64,000 nucleotides of DNA. Origin: Euglena gracilis (taxonomy: Eukaryota > Euglenida > Euglenophyceae > Euglenales). A program made the translations under genes and the position numbers. A model generated the notes under the pieces. It ran no database searches. It saw only the letters and a list, made by a program, of their open reading frames with translations, and was not told the DNA's origin. The stretch is taken from the NCBI GenBank assembly GCA_039621445.1, contig CP154954.1:36999703-37063702 (forward strand), given 5' to 3'. Positions 40,083 to 50,824 of this stretch are shown here, in pieces; positions within the stretch are counted from its first letter, which is position 1, and each line of letters opens with the position of its first letter.

Positions 40083-40625
40083 GAATCAAAAACCAGCCCA
40101 ATTTACGTAATGCCTGGATACGGGGGGTGACAACCCGTAGTGGCAAAAACGTAACACCCGAGGAGGAAAAAGGAGAGTGCACAAGGAGGGGAACCGAGGG
40201 TGGGGTAGACCCAGGAGGAAAAGACACCCCTGTGGACACCCACTCACAAGGGCCCAGGAAAGAAAAGAAACGAGTTCATTTTTGGGATGAGAAAGTGGGG
40301 GGGGGAGACGACCCCTGTCCCGGAGACGGCTGAAAGTTCGAGGGGGGACACTCGTATGGAAGTGGGGGACGCCCTGCCAAGTACGACCCCTAAGGATATT
40401 AAGCCCGTATGGGAGCGTGATTGGGGGGAAGCATATTCCCGATGCCCCACATGGAAAGAAAAATGGGAGGCTACCAAAGGTGGTTCAGTTTGGCCCAAAA
40501 GCTATAAAGTCTTGAACGGTCAACTGTTTTTTGGGGAAAAGTTGTGTGTGCCTGAAAGTTTCCAACCCTTGGTGATTCAAGAAAATCACGAGTTTCTGGG
40601 GCACGTTGGCCCTGAAAAAGTTTGA
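40007..40625 (+). pseudogene. pol: Linker and integrase zinc domain, element 2
   Basis: Two frames joined at a G8 run (about 40298-40305): a charged linker (IRGVTTRSGKNVTPEEEK, compare element 1 IRGVTTRGGATTG) and then CPTWKEKWEATKGGSVWPK, KLCVPESFQ and ENHEFLGHVGPEKV, the HH half of the integrase zinc finger. TGA at 40623-40625 interrupts the integrase. Confidence 0.8.
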
Positions 40626-41228
40626 AAACACATGACAATCCGTTTTGTTTGGGCTGATGAAAAGGCTGCAAAGCAACTCAACCAAAATTGCAGCAAAAAT
40701 TGTTCCACATGCCAAGCGAGTGTGAGGGGGGAGAGTTTGAAAGGACCGATCGAGTCCACACCCATACCCCCTGCACTAATGACAAGTGTTGCCATCGATT
40801 TGTTTCGGATGCCAAGGGTTTTACACGATGGGGGGGAGTATGACACCCTAGCCCTTTGTGTGGATAGGCATTCGGGTTGGATTGTGGGGGTTGCATGCAA
40901 GGACAAGGGATTAACCGGTGCCAAGTTGGCTAAGGAAATGGTGAAAAATCAGTGGAGGCCTTTTGGGGTTCCCTCGGTCGCAAGTGACCAAGGGAGCCAT
41001 TTCACAAGCACTTGGTGGAAAAACATGTGTGCGCTTTTGGGGATTAGGCAAGCGTATTCCCAAGCATACCACCACCAAGCAAACGGGAGGGTTGAGAGAG
41101 CCGGACAACAGGTAATGGAGGTGTTGAGAAAATTGTATGTGGAGGAAAAAATTAATTGGGTTGAAGCTTTACCCCAAGTTTTGGACCGAATTCATGACGT
41201 AAAAGGTGAAAGTGGATTGAGCCCATGA
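40626..41228 (+). pseudogene. pol: Integrase core, element 2
   Basis: CSKNCSTCQASVRGE (CC of the zinc finger), then the DDE core: VAIDLFRMP, VASDQGSHF and NGRVERAG, all three acidic residues kept. Bounded by TGA at 40623 upstream and TGA at 41226-41228, where element 1 reads LSPFQILFGRHRS. Confidence 0.85.
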
Positions 41229-41253
41229 AATTGGGACTGTAAGAGAAAGGCCA

Positions 41254-41887
41254 TTGGCAGGGGTACCCTACCAACCACCCAAAGAATGTGAGGATTCGGT
41301 GGAGTTTTTCCGAAGGATGCAAGACATTGATGGGAGGGTGGCTAGGATACTCAACAAAAAGCATGAGGAGGAGGTGGCAAGGATAAATAAGGGGAGGAAA
41401 GAAATGGAACCCCTAAAGGTGGGGACGACGGTTTGGTATAGGAGACCGACCCGAGGGGTCGGGTGAGAAGCTTGACTCTAGGTGGGTGGGACCTGGGGTC
41501 GTGAAGGGTAGAGAAGGGGAACGGAGTTATGTAATTGAGATGAAATCTGGGGTGGAGACAAAAGCTCATAGGAGATTTTTGAAGGAGTATCGGGAACCCC
41601 AAGTGGAAGGTAAGGGGGTGCCTCTTTTTTACTATAAACGGACCGAAAAAGAAGAAGAGGCATTACCTGATGAGTGGGAGGTTGAAAAAATTCTAAGGCA
41701 CCGAAAAGGAAAAGATGGAAAATGGGAATTTTTGACCAAGTGGGTCGGATATGAGGACGGGGAGGAGACTTGGGAACCGGCAGGAAATTTCATTCACCGT
41801 TTCAGTGGGGAGTTTGTGAGGTATTGTCGTGAGAAAAAAGTGAAAATGGACATAATGTCCGAACTTAAAATTGACGGTGGGCCGTAG
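41254..41887 (+). pseudogene. pol: Integrase C-terminus and chromodomain, element 2
   Basis: Two frames (to 41466 and 41486-41887). The first has VPYQPPKECEDSVEFFRRMQ and PLKVGTTVWYRRP; the second ends in a chromodomain, WEVEKILRHRKGKDGKWEFLTKW...ETWEPAGNF. Domain order is that of element 1, so element 2 is a related chromovirus with a broken pol. Confidence 0.85.
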
Positions 41888-42329
41888 GCTCTAAGGTGAG
41901 CCATAAGGCCCTGTCAAAGGCTCTACGGCGAGCCAAGTGGGAAGGCAAAGTGCTGTTTTTAACCGAACACCAAAATTCAAAAGCCGGCTTTGCACGTCCG
42001 TGTGGGTGTTTGTGCGCACATGCGCACGGGAGTGTGAAAGGAAGAATGTACAAAGGCAAGCATTTGAGAATGTGAGAATGGAGAAAGATAGAAAAAGGCC
42101 CTGCAAGGGGGCCGGGGCACCACAGTATATTCGCTGCACGTTCGCTATATTGCCGTCCGCTGTCTCCCTTCCCTTCCTCTACCTTACCCCGCTGCCCTTA
42201 CACCTTACCCCACATTGCCGTCACGTCCCATATGGTGGTGTTGTAAGGATTCCTTTTCAAAGCATCGGATATGTGGATGATGTGGTTGGGAGTCCATGGT
42301 CACATAATGAGCCCCCCCATCGGTTTGAC
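41888..42329. other. Element 2 region downstream of pol, no gene
   Basis: No counterpart of the extra ORFs of element 1 and no recognisable protein. An imperfect inverted pair GGCTCTAAGGTGAGCC / GGCTCTACGGCGAGCC is in fact a direct repeat (41887 and 41919). Confidence 0.5.
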
Positions 42330-42650
42330 AAATATCCCCCCGGCCCGAGGAGGGGGGGGGGCGTTTGCTTTTTGGACAAAAAGCCCCCCGCCCCGAGGGG
42401 GGGGGGGGGGCGTTTGAATTTTTAAAAAATCCCCCGGCCCGAGGAGGGGGGGGGGGCGTTTGATTTTTGGATAAAAACCCCCCCGGCCCGAGGAGGGGGG
42501 GGGCGCTTGAGCTTTTGGACAAAAATACCTTTGGCCCGAGGAGGGGGGGGCCAACCGAATTTTTACCAAAAATCCCCCGACGCGAAGGGGGGGGGGGCGC
42601 CAACCGAATTTTTACCAAAAAATCCCCCAACCCGTTGGAAGGGGGGGGCA
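42330..42650 (+). repeat. G-rich minisatellite in the 3' region of element 2
   Basis: Six to seven copies of a unit of about 45-50 bp: CCCCGGCCCGAGGAGG plus a G run plus CGTTTG and an A/T-rich spacer (TTTTGGACAAAAA), the last copies diverged. Same position relative to the LTR as the G-run tract of element 1. Confidence 0.88.
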
Positions 42651-42911
42651 GAACTTGGTGAAGACCCTCATACCACCCGTGAGAAGCGGGGGGGGGGGCA
42701 GCCTAATATTCATTGGTTGGTGAACCAAGTCTTTCCCAAAGGTTTGAAGGCACTTGAAAGCCATAGTCCCTGAAGTTTGTTTCGCATTTGTTGATTCAAG
42801 GGAGAAGGGGTGTGGGACATAGGTTTTGTATGAAAGAGTGCCGAATGGTGGATTTCCCCCCCCGTTGTTGAGGAACGGGGGGGGGGGACGAATTTTTGGT
42901 GTCCGACTAAG

Positions 42912-42927
42912 GTCGCAAGGGAGAGGG
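42912..42927 (+). promoter_or_regulatory. Polypurine tract, element 2
   Basis: GTCGCAAGGGAGAGGG ends at the base before the 3' LTR; its first ten bases match the same site in element 1. Confidence 0.85.
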
Positions 42928-43767
42928 TGTCGGCCGCCGGCTTTCGCCGGCAGCCAAAAAAATGCCAGAAGGTGCAAATTACAAAGTCGCGGGTAACAGC
43001 CAATCAGTTAAAAAAACCCGCGACTTAAATTGGAAGCGGGTCAAATTTCGAAGCGCCTTCGAATTTGTTTTTTTTCACAGAACTTGAGGTGTTTTCCCCA
43101 ATATTTGGCAAGAAGGAATACTATTGTATTGAATTTGGCAATTGGACTTTGATTTGGAGTGGCAAGTTGAGTTTCATTGTTGGTCATTGATTCATTGAAG
43201 TCAATTGAATTGAAGGAACCTTTAACACCACCGCCCACCCTCCTATATCTTCACCTTCGCCTCCGCTTTCACCCCCGACGACCACTCCTTGCCCCAAGGT
43301 TTGCACATTCCATACATTCACATTTCACAGTTTTCGGTTTCAAGTGTCTTCTCATTAAAGTTTCAGAGTTTCAGAAATCAAGTTTCTTTCAGTTTTTGAC
43401 TTCAAAAGTTTCAAGCTCCAGTGGGTTGGTTTTGCTCACAAGGTGTGCAAGGGAGAGAGAGAGAGAGAGAAAAGTGAGATTTGCAAGCAAAATGGCAGAT
43501 TTTTCGATTTTAAGCAAAATTTCGGAAACCGTTCAAAAAACGATCCTACGCACCGGCTGGGGTTGGGGAAACCACCTGGGTGAAAAAAGGGGTTGACTTG
43601 AGCCCACCAACTCCCGGAGAAAGCGCAGGCCCCACCCCGGAAACACCCCCCCCCCCCCCTGTCGGTGGTCCTCCCCACCGGCGAGGACCCCCCGGGGCCC
43701 TCGGCCCGAAGGGACTCGGCGGTCGCGGGGGCGACCGGCGGCCCGGGGGTGGCGGACCCGGTGAACA
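42928..43767 (+). mobile_element. 3' LTR of LTR element 2
   Basis: 840 bp, TG...CA, homologous over its full length to 31687-32522. The shared LTR block lies at 43534-43551. Confidence 0.93.
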
Positions 43768-43771
43768 ACAC
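43768..43771. repeat. Target-site duplication (right), LTR element 2
   Basis: ACAC, identical to 31683-31686. Confidence 0.75.
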
Positions 43772-43935
43772 TCTTCTTCTTCTTATTCTTCCTCTTCTTT
43801 CGTCTTCGTCTCTTCCTCGTTTTTTCTCCTTCGTTTTTCTCCTTGTTCCCCTTCTTGGAGAGGACATGAATGCCGTGGTGTCTGTGGCGTCACAAACACA
43901 CATAATTCTCGGAAAATGCTGCCAAAAAGACCCAG
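43772..43935. repeat. Pyrimidine tract plus dispersed repeat, copy 1
   Basis: A CTT/CTC-rich tract (43772-43860) followed by CTTGGAGAGGACATGAATGCC and CACATAATTCTCGG. The same order recurs at 56640-56950 (CCTTGGAGAGTACCTGAATGCC, CACATAAAATTCTTGG). Probably one dispersed element family; the tract resembles a polypyrimidine tail. Confidence 0.65.
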
Positions 43936-45950
43936 TCACCTCCACACTCCCAAGGAAAAAGTTTGGCCTCCTGCAAGGAAGGTTCTGTTTCTTGTTTTTT
44001 TGGAAAACTTGAAAACCCCGTTATAAAAAAGTAAACGATATTTGGCAAAAACTGCCTTCCACAAAATCAAAAAAGCACTTAATGCTGAATTAATCTGACC
44101 GAAATGCCTCAAAATCTCAGAAAAAAACATAATCTGGACAGCTGCCAGCCAGCCCCCCCACCACCCTGACGCTGTGGATCTGCCAAATCTGCCGCGATCT
44201 AAAGGCAATAGAACTGGGTTTATAGTTAAAAGAATTTGAAACTCCCGTTTTGGATTTTTCTAAGGAGGGGAAATGTTCCAAAAATGCCAGATAAATTATT
44301 TTTCCCGGTTGTCTGTTTTGTGCCGAGATTTGGTCATAACATTTTTGCTTCGACAGAAAAAAATTTGGACGTGCATTTTTCAAATGTCTGACAACGTTTT
44401 CGATGGCCATATTACACCTGTTCACCTAATCAAGCGCTCGTCGCCGTTCATCCACGTTATTCTAGGGGAAGATGTGGTGTTGTGAGCTTCAAGTGTTGGG
44501 TGGGTTGGGTTGCGAAACCGTTCACACCAGGCAGACCGTGGCGGCCGTCCTGGTTCTCCGGATGCGGCGAAGTCTAGTCCCCCAGGGGACGTCCTTGCCC
44601 TGCATACCACCGACATTGGGCGGGGCCACTTCAGAGGCAGTGAGTCTCTGGGGTGTGGAAGCAAGAGCAATGGGAGATTGTTGTCTGAAGGCACTGGGAA
44701 GGTGATTTTTTTTGTTTCCACCTTCCACACCCTTGTAAGAATGTCAAAATACTTCACTTATGTTCTGCCCCATGTATGGAGCAATTCATGTTGAGTTGGC
44801 GGACCGGCCGCTGCTGCTGTTTTATATATAGCGAACTGCACAGCGAATTCAGCAACCGTCCAACTGTTTTCACTGATGAAGGCCCCCGCTTTCTTACCTA
44901 TGTTTCAATCTGAAATTGTCTTTGGAGAAAGCAAATACAAGAAGGAAAATTACAAGCGCTGCAGCCAAAGTGGAGAAGCAATCAAAGGTTTCAAACCAAA
45001 AAGAAGTTCAGCTTTATAACAAAAGATTGGGTATTTATTTATATATTTGGGCTGCTGCTGGCACAGAGAAGCAGTACAAGTAAAAAGGTGTTGGTGCTGT
45101 GGTACAAGCATTTATTGGAGGGTCTCCAACCAGGCCTTTTCCTAAATACCCCTACCATCCGAAGGGAGGCCAAGCCGGAATCCCCTCCAACCCAGTCCCC
45201 AAAAAGGAGGGCGTTAGGTTCCCAGAAGAAATCCTATGTGGGAAGGGGAGTATCTCGAATCTACCCCGCTCCCCAGAGCCCATCGTGCCGACCCCAAACC
45301 CCGCCTGCACCCTCCGGAGTGAAAGCTTGGCAAAAAAATTATTTTCCAGGAAGATGGTAGTAGACGTTCTTAACAGAACAAAATTTCCTGGGAGCAAACC
45401 ACACAGACAAGATGGATCCGGCTCCCACGGATCCCCTCTCCCCAGAGCCCATCGCGCCGACACCTCACCAGGCCGGCACACCCTCACGGACCTCCAGGAA
45501 TGAAAGCTGGGCAAAAACTTTATCCTTCGGGAAACTGTTGCTGAGTTGTTACAGCCCCTGGTTCAGGGGATCGAAACTAAAAAGCGCATCGCAAATAGGA
45601 AGCGAAGGTTATGAAAATGCACTCTCAACCAAAGTGGCACAAAAATAAAACAAAAAAGTGAAAAAACACCAAATTGCAGAAAAATCATTTAACACCTCCC
45701 CACTTTTCCACTGGAGAAACTGTGCTGGGCTCTGCTGCAAAATTTGTTTCATTTGTGTAAAATTAAGCACTCTGTTGTCCAAAAAGCAAAAAAATGGCAA
45801 AAAGCAGAAATAACTAAAAAAAAAACAAAAATTTCCACAATAGAAAGACACAAAGAAACTGTGAAAAATTCGTTTTTTTAGAAAAAAACACATTTTTTTA
45901 GAAAAATAGAACTATGCCAAATAGGCACCCACAATTTCACCTCACAAGGC
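43936..45950. other. Gene-free stretch with dispersed and tandem repeats
   Basis: No gene recognised. 44450-44650 is a dispersed repeat that recurs at 55310-55620 (GGGTTGGGTTGCGAAACC, CAGGCAGACCG, GGCGAAGTCT, CTTGCCCTGCA). 45270-45365 and 45439-45535 are a direct repeat with a period of about 169 bp (CCCCAGAGCCCATCG, TGAAAGCT(T)GG). 45640-45900 is A-rich. Confidence 0.55.
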
Positions 45951-46416
45951 CATTGAAAAAAAATGCCTGGGTCATTGCGACTGGGCCCCTGTGTACCAGG
46001 CAGCCGTAAGGCCATGGTACTGTGTATGTAGGTATAAGCCTACGGCCAGATATAGCTCTGAGCCCCATACACAGTACTATGCTAGGTGGTATTCCTACAG
46101 ATGGCCAACGGCCTGAATTAGGAATACCAAAGCCTAATTCTGGTTCTCCTCTCCACAGGTGGTATTCTTTGCTTTTCATTTTGACTTTGCAAGACTTGAT
46201 CACCAAGTCTCATTTTTCACATTTGAAGTCCTGAAAGGACATTTGTCACTTTGTCTGGTCCGTAGCCCATAGGGCTCCTCCCCTGCCTTGTGCTCTGCCT
46301 CTTAATTGGGGAAAAGGGCAAACAACTTTTATATTATTCTTTTCATTTTTCTGTTACTCCAACTTTTTTTTTTTTTTTTCTAAAGGGTGAAAGCGAGGAA
46401 AGGTTGGACGTACACT

Positions 46417-46425
46417 TGGTAGCAG
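46417..46425 (+). promoter_or_regulatory. Possible primer binding site of element 3
   Basis: TGGTAGCAG matches the start of an initiator-Met-type PBS but then diverges (TTTAGG). It lies about 250 bp before the gag ATG. No LTR pair is available to confirm it because the 3' end of the element is missing. Confidence 0.25.
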
Positions 46426-46676
46426 TTTAGGTTTTTCGATCCTTTTGACCGCAAACGGTCGTGTGGTGCCCCGCCTATAGGCGACCACAGACACTACAAG
46501 CCGTTTCCGGCCAAAGCCGTACGCACGGACACGTCCTCTGACGGTTCGCAGTATACGCTGCTTCAAACCTCAGAGTTCGGGTCTCTGCTTACTTTTTATA
46601 CTATTCCCTCTTTTTGCACTTGTTCCTGCATTTTATCCCACAATCTACACTTGGTTTTTGCGTTTTTGCCTTAAAA

Positions 46677-49600
46677 ATGCAGAGCACAACTCCCATCGAC
46701 TACGCTGCATTGATTGGGTCACTTCGAGGACTTGAACCTGCAGCACCATTGACCAGCTCTATTGAGCATTCACAACCCCATCGGGGTAATCAAGCATTGA
46801 TCCATTCCAAAGGTAATCCTCCTTCCCCGCGTGCGTCACACCTATCGGTGTCTGTGTCGAGTTATCCTCCCCCCGCCCAATGGGCATCCCCACACCTATC
46901 GGTGTCAAGCTCTATAGAGCAACCCCATGCCCAACAGGCAGAACCCCTTTTGTTGGAAAGCCGATCGGCTAACACCCATTCCCCCCAGCAAGATCTCGCA
47001 CTGGTGCCGATAGGCACATTTGTCTCTGAGGCGGATACGCCACGGCAAATTTTTGCTGAGGGTGGGTTAGAAACACCATGTTTCTTTCAGCCCCCCCCCT
47101 ATGCATCCCCCCACAAGTCCGATTGGACAATTGCCCGCACCACCCGATACGGGTTCTTTCCATGCATTACCATGGCACCCGGAGATGCGTTTAACGGTTC
47201 CCGCTTATACAAGCCCCTCCGAGTCCATGAGCAGTGATGCGGAAGAGTTGGAAAATATTTCCCCTCAACCCATCACCGTGATTCAGCGCATAGTCGCAAA
47301 TCTTCCAGTGGACCACCCGCTAACGCGGCAAATTTCCCATGTCCACACTTGTGTAGCGGATTGCGCTATGACACTTAACAAGGTTCTGGATTTTGATGAG
47401 AACAACCAAAAGGTTGTAGAGCACAAGCTCAATTACCTTTGGAGTTATGTGCGTGATGTTGGTCAATATTGCCAAACAAACTTTCAATCCACCAATGTGG
47501 ACCTAGCAACCTTGCGACAAGGTTTGTACACACATTTGCAGGCATATTTGCCACAACACTTCCAAAAAGTGAGTGAAGCCATGTGTGAAACACAATCCCG
47601 CAATGATGCGATTTTCTCCAACATGCAACATAGTTTGCAAGCTTTGTCCCATCAATTGGAGCCAATTACGGCAATTTTTCCACAATTGCAGCAAAAGTTG
47701 CATGAGCCCCCCATCAAAAATCCCGATTTGGGACAATTTATTACAATGGAGCAATTCTCCACCCTTGCAACCGCATTTCAGGAAGCGCAACAGCGCATTT
47801 TCCAGTTGAGCGGTGATTCCGCGAATTTTACCCACTTTTCTGCCCAAGCCCATGAAAGTTTTGCCCCCGCACGTATGTGCAACAATTGGAGGAAAGACTT
47901 TCCCGATTGGAGCAGAAATCTTGCCATTGTGGTGAGATTCCCGCTGAAATTGCAAGTTTTCACACCCAAATCGCGCATATCGCGAGTAGGATTGAGAATT
48001 TGCAGCAACAGTGGCGAAATGACACAATGGAATTCCGAACCGCAATCGCGGATTTGCAAAACCGCAATGCAGCAACCCGTGCACCAACACCGGATATTAG
48101 TGGACTCAAAGCCACCATGTCCGACTTGCACAAACAGTTACAACAGGATGTTGGTAACATTGAAGCCTCATTGGCTAAGTTACACACCCGCTATGCGGAA
48201 GTAGCTGGTAGGATCCCGGATGTTACCGGCATTCAAACCGCGACAGCGGATTTGCACAAACGCATGCAAGAAATGAGCACAAAAATGCTTCAGGTGCAAT
48301 CACCACCCCAAGGCACATTGCCGTTACCAACACCTACCCCCACACTCCCAAAAACACACTTGGACAAGATTTGCGCTGAAATGCGCGCGGAAAATCACCA
48401 AATCATGCAAGGATTTTGTGACAGTCTCATGAACACCGAGAAAACGGTGAAGCAGGATGTCACAAAACTGCACAATGACATTACCGCGCTATCCGCGCAA
48501 GTTTCTGTCTTGATGGAACAGCGAATGGCTGAAAAAGTCAAAAGTCCGCATTCGGACTACCCCACCAAGCCATCTCCACAATTGGAGGCCATTTCCAGTG
48601 CGATGCGCACTTTGGTGACAAGAGTACAAGAATTGGACACTGGGTTTGGTGCAATTTCGCACGATTTTCAGTCAATTTCTGACAAAATCCCGCTTTTGGA
48701 TGAACTATCCTCATACCGTAGGCGGATTAAGCGTTTGCAGGAGGATGTGGGTCGGATAACCGACAATTGGCAGGTTGTTGACCATTTGGAGCAAAGTGTG
48801 CATGAATTTGCAACAAATTTGGACCAAATTCACGCACAACTGCGATCCATCCACCAAAATCCGCAATCGGGTATGGTTGGCACACTTGCCGCATCTTCCA
48901 GCTTCAAAAGCGCTATTCGCGCACCAATTCCCGAGTCCACAGGCACATTGCCACCAAATCGCGTTTCTGCTCATGCGGTGGTTCCCCCACTAGCATTACC
49001 AGTCCCAATGGACGAGTTTTCGGATGATGAGTCGGGTTTTCAAGCAAAAACCAGACCTACCCCCCTCTTAAATAAAGAGATTCGGGAATCCGAACTTATT
49101 CGTGGTATGATCCACACCCCTACACCGGGTATTGGTCACACCTCCCAAATTCGCTTAGTAGCACCAATGGTGCAACCACGTGATACCTCACCCCCACATG
49201 CGCAACCGCATCACCATTCGCGCAATCGCGATTCCCCTAATTTGCATGGTACCTATTGTACACTAAGTGGTATGTTCCATGCGCAATCGCAGAATAACCC
49301 GAACAATACCCTTGGTGCAACCACCGGAGTACCTGCACATAGTGTGATTTCGCGCCCGGGCCCACGCCCCTGGAATACCACCGAAGGGCCACGGGTTTCT
49401 CAGAAAGATTTCAAAGGCACCATCGCGATAGCGAACAAGGTGAAGCCCCAATGGGACGGTGACCCCACCACGTGGAAACAATTTTTCCGCGATTGGGAAT
49501 ATTACTGGGATTTGAAGGGACCCACCCAAGATGACAACCCGGAGGTAATCAAGATGGAATTCATCGATTGCCTCCCCAGGGATGAAAAAGAACGCGCCAG

Positions 49601-50824
49601 ACAATTGGTCATTGGCAGGCGCATTTCTTTTGAAGAATTGGTTGAGCAATATGCTTCCTCATGCTCCAGTTTGGTTTCCAGAATCAGTCTGGAAAACAAA
49701 TGGCGGCAATTCACCCGCCCAGACCGCAAATGGAAGTCGATAGACTTGTGGTACTCCAAGTGGCTTGCATTAGCAGCCGAAGTTGATGAGTTAGGGGAAA
49801 AGCAAATCAAAGAACAATTTGATGCGGTATTACTGCGCTACATCCCCAAACTCATCAAGGAAATTCACCGCGAGGAACTCGCGGGACACATTTTGACTCT
49901 CGATGAGAGATGGAATTATATTTCCAAACAAATGAAGTTATCACAACTTCTGGGACAGATTGAATCGGCATATCACCACCACCCTACCGCGGGTGTACCC
50001 ACCGGTTCAGTCTATGCAGTCCAAAGGACTACCTCCCCAAAATCACCAAAATCACCCTCCAGTGATTCCAAAACGCGCTATCCGCGCTCAAACCCTAAAC
50101 CCCGACACGGGAATCCAAACCGCGCTATTCGCGCTCTTCTGACCAAGTTTCGGACAAAGTGTGTTTCTTGTGTAATCAACCGGGACATATGTCTCGCGAA
50201 TGTCCAAACCCCCAAGCGCGAAAGCGCAGTAAGAGCCCCCGAGGATCCCTCACTTCCTGGAGTTCGCGTTCCTCACGATCTGCGCATTCGGAGCGGTCGG
50301 GATACCGATCGGGTGATGGAAGACCGCGTTCCCGTTCACACCACCGCAATAGCGGACGTGGTTTCAAACCGCGAGGTCGGTCCCCCCGTCCCCCCACCCG
50401 CAATCGGGATGCCAATCGCGATTCTTCGCGATCTCGGTCGCGAAGTGGGTCATCCTCTTCGCGATCCGACCGCGGTCGAGCGGATATCCGCTCCCCGCGT
50501 CGCCATGATGCCAAAAGGCAATCGCAATCGCGAACCCGTTGTTCCCTTTGTGGGTCTAAAGACCACCATTCATCCAAGTGCCCCCGTTCCCGCTCTCCCC
50601 GCCCTAGCCATGGTCGTCGCCATTCCAATCGCGGTTCTGCCAATAGGCAGCGGGTTGGTTTCAAAATATCCTCTATCGAGGAAAAACACCTGGCTTCGGG
50701 CAGGGAGGGGGATGAGAGCACCGAGGATGAGTTGGTGGAAGACAGGAATGCCATTCGCGCGATACGCGCAATTTACTCTAGGAAGTCCACCATAGGCCAA
50801 AAGGCCGACTCCGATATGGAGTAG
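46677..50824 (+). pseudogene. gag: Gag of element 3, four frames, ending in UAG
   Basis: First ATG 46677 (MQSTTPIDYAALIGSLRG). The reading passes through four segments: 46677-47237; about 47101-47880 (change at a C9 run near 47090); 47877-50150; and 50159-50824. The parts are long coiled coils (about 47280-48860, e.g. MQQLEERLSRLEQKS); a capsid-like core with TTWKQFFRDWEYYWDL and ENKWRQFTRPDRKWKSIDLWYSKWL (about 49450-49800); and an RS-rich nucleocapsid with two CCHC knuckles, CFLCNQPGHMSREC and CSLCGSKDHHSSKC. It ends at UAG 50822-50824 with pol open in the same frame. The zinc-knuckle/Arg-Ser domain would bind RNA. Frame changes make this copy non-functional unless they are recoding sites or sequence errors. 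Confidence 0.75.

Noticed and set aside
13245-40305. Spliceosomal introns as the explanation for frame changes in gag and pol
   Set aside because: The frames overlap or abut at homopolymers and no GT...AG segment whose removal restores homology is needed; homopolymer indels or recoding explain the changes better.
43772-43935. Continuation of DIRS copy D downstream of element 2
   Set aside because: Sequence to the right of element 2 is a pyrimidine tract and dispersed repeat, not RNase H or recombinase; the ACAC duplication shows the true insertion site is not in copy D coding sequence.
46430-46575. A tRNA or small structured RNA gene
   Set aside because: Several short hairpins and a GGTTCG word are present, but no cloverleaf with a 7-bp acceptor stem and anticodon arm can be drawn; the hairpins belong to the element-wide pattern.
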